From Corylus avellana (taxonomy: Eukaryota > Streptophyta > Magnoliopsida > Fagales > Betulaceae), in assembly GCF_901000735.1 (NCBI RefSeq), contig NC_081546.1:30177865-30241864 (forward strand): a stretch of 64,000 bases of DNA, given 5' to 3'. The position numbers were made by a program, and so were the translations under genes. The notes under the pieces were generated by a model, which saw nothing but the letters and a program-made list of their open reading frames with translations, made no database searches and was not told where the DNA came from. Below, one piece after another: positions 9,126 to 21,361 of the stretch (the stretch's first letter is position 1; every line of letters begins with the position of its first letter).

Positions 9126-12100
9126 GTACTGATCCAACTCATGAAGTTTCTGGAATCAGAAACACTGGTCATGAATGTTCTATTTTCTGGACAAAACTGG
9201 GTGATGAAGAATTATATTCCACAGTAGAAAACTCTAACATTCCAAAGGGCACAGGAACTGAAGTCAATTCTCACTATGGAGAAAATTTTGATGATCGCAC
9301 CTTCTCTGGTTCGCGTCTATTACCTGTAGAGAAGTCCTCTGAAGTACAAAGTACAAGTGTTAAACTTATTAATAATGAAGCTAGAGTTGAAGTAGGTGTT
9401 GACTTAGCTGGAAAAATTGAAGGGCAAGTGATAGATTTAGATGTTGAGGCAGTATTAGAGAGGCAAGAGACACATGATTTGTACTGTCCTAATTGTAATT
9501 CTTGTATTACCAGAAGGATTATCCTTCGTAAAAGAAAAAGGAAAGTTCGAAATTTGCACCTTAAAGCAAAGCGTGATAAATATGAAATGGTACTTGGCTC
9601 TGAGTCAGTTACTAATCCCATAAATGCGGCGAATCAAGGTGATGATACCGGTAATACTTTTTCAAGTGGTAGCCCAACAAATGCAGATGAAGGTTACACT
9701 GCTGATAGAGAAGTGGATATATTCAGATGTTTATCGTGTTTCACCATTTTTATTCCTTCAGGTAATATTTACCTATATCTTTTTCAAACTTTATTTGTAC
9801 CAAAATGCAGAGTTTGATATTAACTTTAGAACAATGGTTTCTGTAAGGATGGTGATATTAAACCCTACATGCTTTATTTATGTAGCATTGAAACTTATGG
9901 AGATCAATTAACTTCAATACACTATATCACCAGCAAATCATGATACTGTATAATGAGCATCAACTGTGTTTTGTCTGGTAATAACATTACTTTTGAGTTT
10001 TAATATAAATTTTTCTCAAGCCTGAAATCTTTTCTTCAACAGGTTAGAACCACATATGCTAAGTGACACCGAAACTCCTCAGTTTTAGGATAAATTGCAT
10101 TTTCCCACCCTCAATATAGGTTCATTTGTAATGTTTCTCTAAAATTTAGATTTGAGCAATCAACTTCCTAAACCCCGTGATTACTTGCAATGTTCCCCCA
10201 CTGTTAAAAGTTCTGCAATTTTGCCATAATAAAAGTTTAGGGGGACATTGCAATTGATCCTATAGTTTATAGTGGGAAAGTGCAATTTACCAATACAAAG
10301 TATATTTGAGGCTAAATGAGTGTGGTGCAAAAGCATGGGTGTCAATATGAATGTCTGTATCCAACGCTATTCATGTAAATTGTACCATTTTCTAGGTCCT
10401 TTAAAGCCCATTGGTGTACTTCTTTCCAGTTGTGCATTTGCTCAATATCTGCAAACTGAATCAGTAAACTATTATTATAATTTTCATCATGTAATAGCAA
10501 CATTATAAAATGAATTAAAAAAAAAAAAAAAAAAAAAAGCAGAAAGGAAGAGTTTTAAATCTCTTTGATTTAGTAATCTATGTAGAAATTTCAGCATGAT
10601 CCTGGAGTTCCCAAGGTTGAGGTGTGTGCGCATGCCATGTTCATGTCATGTGTTTCCTAATCCAACATCTTGTAGTTGGCATAGAATGAAGTTTCCTATT
10701 TCAGCATATCTTGAATGCTGTGTACTGTCAAAGCCTTATTATTGTATTGCAAGCTTCACAATTTCGTTAATATATTAGCAGGAGATGGATTTAATCTGTT
10801 TCAAAATTTTCGAGATAGTCGTGGGAAGGAAAATGTGCAGAATCCTCGAAAGATAACTGCATCCAGCACAAATTGGTTCTTCTCCCTTTTTGCATCAAAT
10901 AAGGGGAAAATGGCTACTGAAGGTAGTATATTGTGCAGCCTTGTACATTCAACTCATTTTAGCAATGATCGTTTTCATGACAGATTGTTATTTAAAAATT
11001 TTGGGTTTTGTTAGCTGGTTTGCATTGCAAAAGAAAAGCTTTCATTACTTCTTGAACTGAAAATTTGGGAAAGTTGCTTGATGCTTCAATTGAAAGCTCC
11101 ATTTAATCTTTTCTATGCTTTTAACTGCTATGTAATATAAGGTTGATTCTCTTATATTTGCTTTGTGTACTTGGGTTGTGCCCCTTGGACTTTTAATAAA
11201 TTTTCTTTACTTAGAAAAAAAGGGCAGGGTTGGTGTTGCATCTATAGCATAATTTGACATAAAGTAAATTTGCTTTACCTGGGAAGTCGTCTCTGAACAA
11301 AGCAAGAAGCCTTTTTGATCCAATTATAGGTGTCCATGGTAATTTAGTAGGCCATTAGTATTTTATTTTACAATATGTTTAGGTTTTCTTTTTAACTTTC
11401 TAGGGTTGAGTAATTTTTTAATTCAGTATTTGCTGGTTGTGGGCCATAGTTGCATTCTACAGCTTTTTGTTTATTATTAGTTGCATCCAATTTAGTTTAT
11501 AGGTTTTATGTGGCCTCTAGCTTAGTTTAATTTCTTAAAGGTTTCCGATTTCCTATTTAGGTTACTACGCCCATTGGGAAATTAATGTTTTAAAGCTGTG
11601 ATGGTTATGATCCCATCAGAACTCCACAGTTAATCTCTTGAGAAGTCTAGTTTGGAGGAACCAAAAGCGGACAATATTGTATGTCAATGGAGTGGAGTGT
11701 TACAATAGCGTAGATATAGCTAGTGCATTTCTTTGCATCGTTACAGCCATCCTTAAAAAATAAAATAAAGAAAAGATGTAAATTGTAATAACTTGGCCAT
11801 AGTTTTATAACGTTAAAACGCTTTTAGAGTTTTTTACATGGTTATCTCCTATGGCCAATATTGATTTCTTTCTTATGCTATCTCGTCTTTCTATTTTTTA
11901 AATGATTGTAGCAATGGAACAACATGGATAACATATTTTCTTTTTTTATAAGTAATGTGATATAAATCAAAAGCGCAGAGGGGCGCAACCCATTTACACG
12001 GGAAGTAAAAAAGAGAGCGCCTAAAAAGGAGAGAAATGAAAGAGAAAATCAGAAAAACTAATCTCTAATGGAGCTAGCCAAGCGGCCGTCCAAGAGTAAA

Positions 12101-15100
12101 GAGTAAAGAAGAAAAAATGGGTCAATTCCTCTATAATCCTAGTGGAATTTTCAAAACATCTAGCATTTCTTTCAATCCATATACACCACATAAGACACAG
12201 AGGGATCATCTTCCACACAACTGCACTTCGGGATCGTCCTCCCGACCACCAACTATCGAACAAGTCCCTCACCCTGCAAGGCATGACCCAATGCAATCCA
12301 AACCGAATAAAGATCGACTGCCAAAGAACACTCGCGAGCTCATGGTGGAGAAGAAGATGATCGACTGTCTCTTCGGATTTCTTGCACATACAACACCACT
12401 CCATAACCACTATGTTCCTCTTACGCAAATTATCATGAGTCAAGATTTTGTCTAGAGCTGCTGTCCACCCAAAAAAAGCCACTCTCAACATGGATAACAT
12501 ATTCCTTGAGGATATTCTCATTCTTTATTTGATATTTATTTTCGGTATATTTTTATTTTTACTCTGAAGAAGAATAATATGAAATCAATGTAGTCACCAA
12601 TTCCTCTCACTTGTTTTTCTCTCATGAAACATCATGAGAAGGAATTAGAGCCTTTAAGGAATTAATAAGAGAAATTGATGTAGCGTGGCGTAGTTGGTTC
12701 ACAAAAACAACTAGAATATAAATTAAATGATTAAATTTATCTCTTCCTATTAGCTTAAGCTTTTAGGATAAGTGATGATTTAACATGGTATCAGAGTTAG
12801 AGGTTATGAATTTGAACCTTGACTCTACAATTTACCCCTCCTCTTTCCATTTCAATTAAATATTTTACGTATTGGGCCTCACTTATTAAGGGGGAGTTTG
12901 ACCCCACATGTGAGGAAAAGTATTAGAATATAAACCAAATGATTAAATTTATCTTTTCCTTGCAACTTAAGCTTTTAGAATAAGTGGGATGATTTAACAC
13001 AACAAACACAAGAATCCAAATTCTTCCCAAAACCAGGAGTCAATTAAGGATTTGAGGTAGGATAGAAAAGAAACCACTCCCAAAGTGTTTCCCATTGATA
13101 ACTTATCGAAAATACATCATAAAGTGAGGCTTTGGACGGCCATAATATATATTTATACTACCTAGACTCCTAAACTTAAGAAAACACTTAAATAAAGTCA
13201 GTTTACAAAAATTCGTCGCAACTTGTTTGAACGTGTAAGTGTCTTGTTCGAACCTGACTAGGGTTTCATCATATCACCTGAATTCTCAATTCACTTAGTG
13301 GCTCATTTGAACCCAACTTTGAATGAGTTATCGAACGAGGTCTTCACTTTTGTGAAGACCTCGTTTGAACTCAACTTTAGAGAAGTTATGGAACGAACTA
13401 TTAGGCCAACTCATTGTAAAGCTCGTTCGAACATAAACTACGGACGAGCTATTCTGTCCAGCCTTTCAGTATTTTCTTTACTGACCGTTTTGACTTCGTA
13501 AACTTTGAAAGTAGCAAAACTTGATGAAACACGACTTTCTAGCCCTTTGAATGAGCTTTCTAATGGCACCAAGTATGCCCTCATCCAATGTCAGAATCAC
13601 AAGATATGAGCCTTTTATTATAGGTGGTATGATGGAAAACTGCCCTGCATCAAAAGTTCTCTCGAATGAGATGTAGTTGAGATGATTCACACTGAGATAT
13701 TATGAAAAATGCCTTAAAGTGATTCTTGTTTATGTGTTTGCATGATATATATTATTTGATCCATATCCTTTGAAAGAATTGGCTCTCCAACATGGTTTTG
13801 TGTCTATTTGTTTGTTAAATCTTCAGTGTATCCCAGGACTTGCCTCATCACATGCAACACTCGTAATAAATCGGTGTTATTGATCCTTACCTTGCAGAAG
13901 GTAACAATATTAAGTCTCAGCATGGTGGACTAAAGTCTCTGGTTCCTTCAGCTGGGGAGTCCTTGATGCTTGAGAAATCACAGATAAAAATAGAGCACAG
14001 ATCCAATGTGGCATTGGGGAATGAACCACTGGGTGATCAGAAATGTCTTGCTTCTTCATTTGATGGTGCTTCATGTGTCCAATCATCCTGTAGCATAGGG
14101 CTTGCAGATGATGTGGCAACTGAATTGTGGGAAGTTAGAAAGGATGTTGTAGATTCGTCAACACCAGAAGACATACCACTTGGAAATTTGTCGACCACTG
14201 TTGAAGAAAAATTAGATGATTCAATAGAGAAAAGGAAAGCAGGTATGCATGAGATTTAGGGATAAACCAAGAGCCCCTCAATTTTTGGGAAAAGATTGTT
14301 TCCAATAACATATCTGATCCAACAAAAGATGCACACTTATCTCTGCATCACATTGTGATACAACTGCATTGCTTTTCTGAAATTTCAATGAGATGATCCT
14401 ATTTTCAATGAGATGATGCTATATGCTTCTGATGTTTTTCATTAATTATACTAAATGGAAATGCTTTGCCCACCCCTACCTGAGGAGGAGTACTCTGACT
14501 CCTACTCCTAGGGTAACTTAGGCACTCATCCTCCTCCTCCGTCAAATTATCCTTGAAAAAAATTAAAAGAGCCCCTTGGGTGAATCATATATTGCTGAGG
14601 GAGGACATATAGATGGTTTATACGTGCCTAAGTTACCCTAGGAGTTAGAATACTCTTTTAGGGGTAGACTTAGATGTGGGCCTCATTCTCCCTCTCCTTC
14701 TCAAATTATCATAGAAGAAAATAGTTATGGTGAAGATAATTAAGAACAAAGTTCATGTGCTTGTATATGCATGCATTTGCTCGTATGTGGAGGTTTATAT
14801 TCTTATGATATAACACTTGATAGATCTCTATGCTACTTTCAGAGGGTTGTGGGCAATAGCTTAGTGGGCATGGATACCAAATGCAGAAGCCTATTTTTAA
14901 TAGGTTTATGTTGCAAACCTTTTTTTGGGGTCTGTATGGCCTCCACTTTTACAGCCAGATCTATTTTATATTATTATTTGTTTCTCCATTTTTTGTTGTG
15001 AAAACATGAACTTCACCATTCTTATTAGTTTTGCCTGTAATGTTAGATAATATGCCACCCCAGCTCAGAAGAGACCATCCAACAATACTAGTTGCTAGAA

Positions 15101-18100
15101 GGAAACTTGTTTACTCTGGAAAACATGCCGAAGATGCCTCTCTAAATCCTCAAAAAGATGGAGATGAGTTTCTTGTTCATTCAATTCCTTGGTCGCTGAC
15201 GCCTGAGCAATCACATAAAGAGATAGACCATAAATCCAATATTGCACAAAACTGTCACGCCTCATTGGTACAGGGTGCTCTGTCACCTTGTCAATCACTT
15301 AGGAATGAAGTACATAAAAATGATGCAACTACTGAACTCCATGAGACTGGAATAGATACTGTGGTTTCATCAACAAAAGGAGGCACACTGCTGCAGAAAG
15401 AGGAAAGCAATGTCATAGAGAAATTAGATTACGCTGACAGAAAGAACGAGTCAGGTATTTGCAAGACTTCATATGAAACTAATATGTAGACTACCTTACA
15501 ATTGTGGAAATAATAAGTTCTATGATTTTCATTTCCTAAATTATCATTTCATCACACTAGTGTTTTGCATTTCATTTTTTGAATTATAGATGAATAATAC
15601 AAGCAAATGTGTTTGGGTTTTATCTTTCAGTGCCAGATTTTTTGTGCTTCGAATGTTTTTTTCGCCTGCCATGGGTGACCAATCCCTGGTTATGCTGGGG
15701 GTTCTGCTTGATGTGTGTGTGTGTATTTTTTTTTAACTCATTCTTTTAATTTTCAATGCTTCACGTATAAGTATGTTTATTATTTACTCTAATGCGTAGT
15801 TGAAATTTACCCTTATTGCAAATTATGTTCCTACAGTATGTCTCTCTTGCTAGCTTCTTGTGCAATTGAAGTGTTTATCATGCAGGGGAGAACGTGATAG
15901 TGATTGTTGAAGCAGAGCCAGTTGAACCTGCAGCATCTCAGAGGGCACAAAATACTGCTGCTCCAGTAGGAGCTGAGATGTTGCATCAAAGTGGTGAAGA
16001 CCATGAATGGGATATTTTAAAAAGCATCGTCTATGGTGGTTTAATTGAATCAATCACAAGTCTAGGTGTTGTGTCATCTGCAGCTGGTGCTGGTGCTGCT
16101 CCAAGTAAGTGTTCTACCTCCCCTCCCAATCCTTTTTAGGTTACTTTTCTTTAGAAAGTGTTCTACCCCCGCTCCCAATCCTTTTTGGGTTACTTTTCTT
16201 TTGTACATACAGATCAATTGATTGGATGACTAAAATTAGTTTTGTACCACATGAATTGTAATCTTTCCTGTGGTTGAAGATGCTTGTAAAATGTTTTCCT
16301 TTAGGTACGTTATGATTGAGTTCCTTTTTGTAGTTGACCATAATGGCTTATCTGAAGCATTTTACAGATTAAATTTTGGGAATTTGACTCATGATGTTGC
16401 ATCCATATACATATAATGTTAGAAAAAAGTCTGTGTGTGTGTAACATAAATAAAATTATATCACTTATTAGTATACTAGCTTATAACCCGCGCTATGTGC
16501 AAGTTATTAATATTATTATTAACCTTTAAACTTGAACCTATACTTTTATATTAAAGCTATATTTACATTCATATACATATTATTTTGTTGAATTATATAT
16601 AATTGTTGAATGCATATTATTCTAACTAACTATATTATTGGCATGTCAACTTATATAAGCGTTATAATAATTTATTAATGATTTGATATTCTTTTTATCA
16701 TTTAATCTGTATCATTAATATACCATGAATAATTACAATTTAGCCATTTGAGCTTGCCACTTGTCACCATTTTAACTGCCCTAAAATGCCACTTTCAACA
16801 ATTTAGGCAACCTAGGGCTTCATTCTTTGAGGTTCCTACTTTAATATATCATATTAGATTAGATTAGTAGATTATGTTCGTTAATATATTTTTCGTAAAT
16901 GCTAACCAAGTGACGGGTTTAATACTTTAATATGCCACCTGTGACCTGGTGAACTTCATGGAATATCATCTTATGCTCCTGTGTTACGCAATTTGAAACC
17001 TTGTGCAGTTTCGATATCTGTGAAAGGGACAAGTATCTTTTAGGTTCTAGTCCTTTAAAAAATTACTCTATATGATTGGTTTCTTTGTTTTATTTTTACT
17101 TCAAGTTGGAGGCATCATTGTCTTTGACTTCTGGGCCTAGCGTATATGATCATTGATTCCATAAACATTACAAAATTTGATGATTCTAGGGTTAAATACA
17201 TTTAACCCCCTTCTGATTTAACAGCTTTATTTTTTTTCACCTAGGTTTCAATTTATATCATAGATGACACCTCATTTATAGCTAAAAACAAAGATGATAC
17301 GTCCGTCCATAAATTGACGAAAATCCACGTCAATGCCCTTAAAAAACTGACACGTCCCTATACCTCATTAATTAAAAAAAAAAAAAATTGAAAAATTGAA
17401 AACTAAAATTATTAAAACATTAAATAATTTTTTTTAAAAAAAAAAATGAAAAAAAAAGAGTGGCCGAAGCCAACCCCCAACTTGCGAAATGGGGGGTGAC
17501 CAAAACCAGCCCCAACAGCCTTGGGGGTTGCTCGGTCACCCCAAACCAGCTGGTTTAGGAACACCTGTGGGTTTTTTAAGGGCATTGAAGTGGATTTCTG
17601 TCAATTTATGGCAGAAGTTGGACGGAAGTATGATTTCCATTTTTAGCCATAAGTGAGGTACCATCTACAATGCAAATAGAAACTTAGGTTGAGAAAAATA
17701 GAGTCGTTAAACCATAGGAGACAAAAAGGTATTTAACCCTAGTAATTATGTAGAAATTTACGTACATGTTTTGGACATTGACATCAAGTTACAAATTTGT
17801 TGATATTGTTTTAATGCAGTAATTGTTTTTGCATTGGGAGTGGCAAATTTGATTAGCGGACTTATCATCATTGGTCATAATGTGAGTATATTCCCACATT
17901 CCACTTCTCAATAGTGAGCATAATGTTGAATTTCACAATTAGAGTTCTACACTATGCATTTAAATTACTTTTGTTATTGAAGTTGCTAATGTTCATTGCA
18001 AGAGGAGCATTGCTCTAGAATATTGTATAGACCAGCATATGAATAATATGCTCTGAATGGGGAAAAGAATATTTCAAGAAAAAATTACTTAGGTAGTTAA

Positions 18101-19484
18101 ACAAGTTAATGAGGTCAGCTATTCTTGGATTGTACAAATCCTGTAAGGATTCCGTGTGCTAAAAGTATCCATTCTAGTTAAAAACCTGGATGCCGCATGG
18201 AGCCAGATAAATCTAGGGACCTACAAGTAGGTTGCATATATCAGCACACATGCCTACAAAAATTGTTTTTGGACTTCATATTATTTTGTTATCAGTTATA
18301 ATTATTTGTATAAATTTCTCTTTTATATTTTCCTAGTGGAGTCGAGTTGTTTCTCTAGTAGATTCCAAATCTTGTTGGGATATTGAGTTAACATGCTTAA
18401 CACTTCAGCCCTGCCCTTCACCTTCTACCGTGTGAAAAATAGGTAACCAAACATGTACCAAAGTAGCCAAACATGCCTTAAGGGTCGCTCATGAAGAGCT
18501 AGCCATGACTAGCCAATTGGTAGGAGCTAAATAGTAGAAGGTGCTCTAGGAGTTAAAATTTTATTTAAAAAAAATCTGTATGCGGTTTGGGTGACACTAA
18601 TTACCTAATTACCTAAATGTCCCAATATATATAATCAGACAGGATAGAAACACTTGTAGGACTTAAGTTCTATTGACGGAGTGCATCACAAATTCTTAAG
18701 TTTTGAAACTCTTTTCATGATCTACAATATGGACCATGCTGATAGATTGTCTATCAAGTGGCTATTACTATTGTTGGGCATCACATATTGTCACACTCTT
18801 ATTATTATTTATTAATTTTCTTTAGTAGCTAGAGCCTAATATTATGTAATGATTGCTGATGCATATCATAATACAATTAGGCATCATCCAACCCTTGAGG
18901 TGATGTGCTAGATCAGTCACTACTCGTACAAAGTACCAACACATATTTGATACTTTGAAATAAGAAATTTATTTCCTATTAATTGATTTTGTATCCTCCA
19001 ATTCAAACTCTTATAGCTTTTAGAGCTGAGAAATGACTCTTCTGGGAGTGCTTCTAATCAAATGAACCTGCAAGAAGACCGATATCAAGAATTACTTGGA
19101 GTAAGAGCAAAATTCAAACTTCAAGCAACTGTAGCTTTTTTGTCATACCTCATTTTTGGCTCAGTGTCTCCTGTTGTGTATGGCGTCATGTATGGCGAGA
19201 TTGGCAATAGAGAATTCAACCTTGCGGCAGTGATAGCTACTTCACTTATATGCATTATATTACTTGCTATTGGAAAGGCTCACACTCGGAAATCACCCAA
19301 ATCTTATATCAGAACTGTAATGTATTACATTACCATGGCACTTCTGGCCTCGGGAGTTTCATATATAATAGGCAACCTAATAAAGGAGCTCCTGGAGAAG
19401 TTTGGTTGGTTTGAGTCAGATTTAGTTATTACAGTGCCCTTCTCAGAGAAAAGACTAACAGAACCAGCATGGGCATCTCATTGA
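9126..19484 (+). CDS. Membrane protein of ER body-like (MEB-like), VIT family; 5' exon not found
   Basis: Exons: 9126-9761, 10782-10922, 13898-14242, about 15047-15454, 15886-16104, 17820-17881 and 19017-19484 (TGA). Introns up to 16104 are phase 1, and every splice joins in frame. The N-terminal part is acidic and carries Cys pairs (LYCPNCNSCITRR and DIFRCLSCF) beside a basic RKRKRKVR stretch. The C-terminal part is the VIT-like membrane domain: IVYGGLIESITSLGVVSSAA, ALGVANLISGLIIIGHN, DRYQELLGVRAKF and further hydrophobic segments to EKFGWFESD. Relatives are MEB1/MEB2 of Arabidopsis ER bodies, related to vacuolar iron transporters; metal transport here is inferred, not seen. An extra 84-nt exon is possible at 15631-15714 (good acceptor, phase kept, encodes PDFLCFECFFRLPW). 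The start codon and any upstream exon are unassigned. The gene looks otherwise intact. Confidence 0.85.
10088..10292. mobile_element. MITE, ~205 bp, in intron of MEB-like gene
   Basis: The left end GGATAAATTGCATTTTCCCA and right end TGGGAAAGTGCAATTTACCA are inverted matches. Imperfect terminal inverted repeats extend about 48 bp. No coding capacity. Confidence 0.7.
11150..11217 (+). mobile_element. LINE 3' tail fragment in intron
   Basis: TTGTGTACTTGGGTTGTGCC, CCTTGGACTTTTAATAAA, TTTACTTAG and an A run match the 3' tail of the LINE at 5700-5773. No coding part remains; 5'-truncated. Confidence 0.6.
11920..12503 (-). mobile_element. 5'-truncated LINE with perfect 18-bp TSD
   Basis: CAACATGGATAACATATT occurs at 11920-11937 and 12486-12503 and flanks the insertion exactly. 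In between, on the minus strand, one open frame encodes the ORF2 C-terminus (VAFFGWTAALDKILTHDNLR, WCCMCKKSEETVDHLLLH, RNARCFENSTRIIEELTHF). The family 3' tail and a poly(A) tract (T run at 11942-11950) follow. It is close in sequence to the + strand LINE at 2042-5773 and looks recent. It sits in an intron of the MEB-like gene, in antisense. Confidence 0.92.
12712..12999 (+). mobile_element. TRIM-like miniature LTR element
   Basis: Two similar direct repeats of about 75 bp (12712-12785 and 12924-12999) each start TAGAATATAAA and end GATTTAACA. Immediately after the left repeat is TGGTATCAGAG, the primer-binding site for initiator-Met tRNA. A purine run (AAGGGGGAG) lies at about 12889. No coding capacity. 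ACAAC occurs at both outer edges and may be the target duplication, although the ends are not canonical TG/CA. Confidence 0.7.
13334..13365. repeat. Perfect 14-bp inverted repeat (hairpin)
   Basis: AACGAGGTCTTCAC at 13334-13347 and its reverse complement at 13352-13365 are separated by TTTT. It lies in a stretch (about 13200-13500) with several GTTCGAAC/CTCGTT-type boxes, probably a repetitive element that I cannot name. Confidence 0.7.
14468..14681. mobile_element. MITE, ~214 bp, in intron of MEB-like gene
   Basis: The left half contains CTCCTAGGGTAACTTAGGCA and the right half its near-perfect complement TGCCTAAGTTACCCTAGGAG. The outer ends GCCCAC and GTGGGC also pair. The arms are about 58 bp and imperfect. 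No coding capacity. Confidence 0.7.
16107..16204. repeat. Tandem duplication, 2 x 49 bp, just after an exon
   Basis: AAGTGTTCTACC through the CTCCCAATCCTTTTT box to GGTTACTTTTCTT is repeated with a 49-bp period, starting inside the splice donor of the exon 15886-16104. The second copy has lost the GTAAGT donor context. Confidence 0.75.
16205..17185. other. Intron sequence
   Basis: AT-rich intron of the MEB-like gene. The motif TTATAACCCGCGCTATG near 16480 resembles a terminus of dispersed plant repeats, but no partner end was identified. Confidence 0.3.
17186..17742. mobile_element. Long-TIR MITE with GC-rich core, ~557 bp
   Basis: It starts CTAGGGTTAAATAC and ends GTATTTAACCCTAG, perfect inverted termini. 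Imperfect pairing continues inward for roughly 160 bp, for example ATAAATTGACGAAAATCCAC on the left against GTGGATTTCTGTCAATTTAT on the right. The centre is A/T tracts around a GC-rich block with GGGGGTTGCTCGGTCACCCC. It lies in the intron between 16104 and 17820. No coding capacity. Confidence 0.85.
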
Positions 19485-19945
19485 AGATTTTATACTCATG
19501 GGATCCTGCTATAGAGTAAGGAGTTGGTCAAGGAGATTGAATAATGTTGTACTGATCAAAAGACGCTTACTAGGTATAAAGGGTCAAAGCAACACTGGTC
19601 GTTGGAAACTTGGAAGTGGGCTTTTACCCCTTTTATACTTTTATTTTGTTTTTTTTTTACTTGCCGAAAAAAATAAAGGACATATTCATCCAAAAAAGAA
19701 AAAAGAAAAAGAAAGGACTTCTTACCTTTTTATGGTCACACTTAGCAACATTAGAGGCAAACGGCCGTTGGCCCGTTGTGTGTTGATTTAATTTTTTATT
19801 TAATTTTCTTAATTTGTTACTGTTATTGTTTGTATTTAGTAAATTGAAGTTCCATTGAATTAATGGGCTACAATAATGAGTTAACTCTTTGATGAAGATC
19901 AGTTTGGCATTTAACGTGAAGACCATATGCAAACTAGTCGGATGT
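19485..19945. other. 3' flank of MEB-like gene
   Basis: The 3' UTR and intergenic sequence contain A- and T-rich runs. No further gene is seen. Confidence 0.4.
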
Positions 19946-21361
19946 TTTTATTTTGGGTAAATATATTAGAAGTCTTTGGGTTAACACGCCAAAATTTTTA
20001 TCTTCTTTTTTTTCTTGAAAATTTACTTTATGGATCAATTGAAATGCCAATAAAATTTCTATCGTTAAAATTTTTGAACAACTGTTAGTCCCAATCAAAA
20101 TGCACCGTTTCACTATATCCTTCAAGGTTGGTTTTCCAGATGCTATGATTTTTGCAATGAAATTCCATCATCCACAAAGAAATGTTCCTAGAAATTGTCT
20201 TGAACAGAGGAAAACAGAGCAACCTTTCCCAAGTCCTAAAATGCAAATGGGCAAATGGCTGATGCACAAAGCGAGAAATCCACTAGGCGAACAAGCTTGG
20301 TTCAGAGGAAAGGGACAAGACCCAAATGGTGAAATAGAAGAAAATGCAACAAAATTACCTGTAACAAATTCATGGGTCGTCTAATTTTGGAGTTTGTACA
20401 TCCCATTTTCACCAAAAATTTGGGGACTCAAGTCACAAAACTAAATTCATTTTCGCAGAATCCAAACACAATCTCACAAAATAACCAAAGACCCACATCA
20501 ACAATATATCCAAAAGCCTAAAAGATTCAAGTTTTCAGTGAACATCTGGCAACCTAGTCCATGAAATAGACCCCATTCCCAGAGCTTACAATGTGAACCT
20601 CCCAACAATACTGAAATCCTACTGTAAACAACAAGCTAGTACAAAGTCACCCAAAATGACCAAAAATACCAATAAACAAAAAATTAGACGACCACTTCAT
20701 GAAACAAATCCCAATTTGTAAGGCCTCCAAAGTAAAAATCTCAAAAACAATGAAAACCAGACTCTCAAAACAAAAGAAAAATGGAAATAGAAGAAAATGC
20801 AAAAGTAGAGAACCCTTATTTTCTAAAGACGCAAACTGATATGGGATTTTCCCAGATAATTGATTGGAGGACAAGTTGAGTCAAGTAAGCCTCAAATTGC
20901 CAATTTCTGGTGGAATTTCACCTGAGAGTTGGTTTTCCGATGAGTCCAAATAAATGAGGTTAGGTAAAGACGCAACCACGGCAGGGATTTGGCCAGAAAG
21001 CTTGTTTTTTTGAGAGGTTTAAAGCTGAATTATCATAAAGAGAAAAAGATCTACTTTCATTTATCTTCTCCTCGCTCTCTCTATCTTCTCCAATCATCAA
21101 AAGAGCTTTCCTCCTCTCTCTTTCTTTTTATTTATTTATTTATTTTAGATTTAATTTTTAAATTAAATTAATATTTTAACGAGATGAAACGGTGCATTTC
21201 GATTGGGACAACGGTTGTTAAAAAATTTTGATGGTATGAATTTTATTGGCATTTCGATTGACCTAGGGAGTAAATTTTCGAAAAAAAAAAAAAAAATTTA
21301 GGGAGATAAAAATTTTAGCTCGTTGACCCAAGGACTTCTGATATATTTACAATTTTATTTT
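19946..21361. mobile_element. Mutator-like TIR element carrying gene fragment (Pack-MULE type), with 9-bp TSD
   Basis: Long terminal inverted repeats of about 170 bp span 19955-20128 and 21178-21352. Matched blocks include GTAAATATATTAGAAGTC against GACTTCTGATATATTTAC, AAAATGCACCGTTTCA against TGAAACGGTGCATTTC, and TTGAAATGCCAATAAAATT against AATTTTATTGGCATTTCGA. Both ends abut TTTTATTTT (19946-19954 and 21353-21361), a 9-bp duplication as expected for Mutator-like transposons, with the caveat that it is low in complexity. No transposase is seen. The interior carries a piece of an LRR receptor gene on the minus strand and probably other host-derived DNA. Confidence 0.8.
20815..21007 (-). pseudogene. 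Captured LRR receptor-like kinase fragment
   Basis: On the minus strand the frame reads NKLSGQIPAVVASLPNLIYL, then SENQLSGEIPPEIGNLRLT, a TGA stop, and LNLSSNQLSGKIPYQFASLE. These are consecutive plant-type leucine-rich repeats (LxxNxLSGxIP) close to the last repeats of HSL1-like receptor kinases. There is no kinase, transmembrane or signal sequence, and the stop sits in place of a serine-type codon. The fragment lies wholly between the inverted repeats of a Mutator-like element, so it was probably captured from a gene elsewhere. Confidence 0.8.

Noticed and set aside
13298..13501. Open frame over the GTTCGAAC-rich stretch
   Set aside because: It spans a hairpin and repeated boxes in an intron; no protein features.
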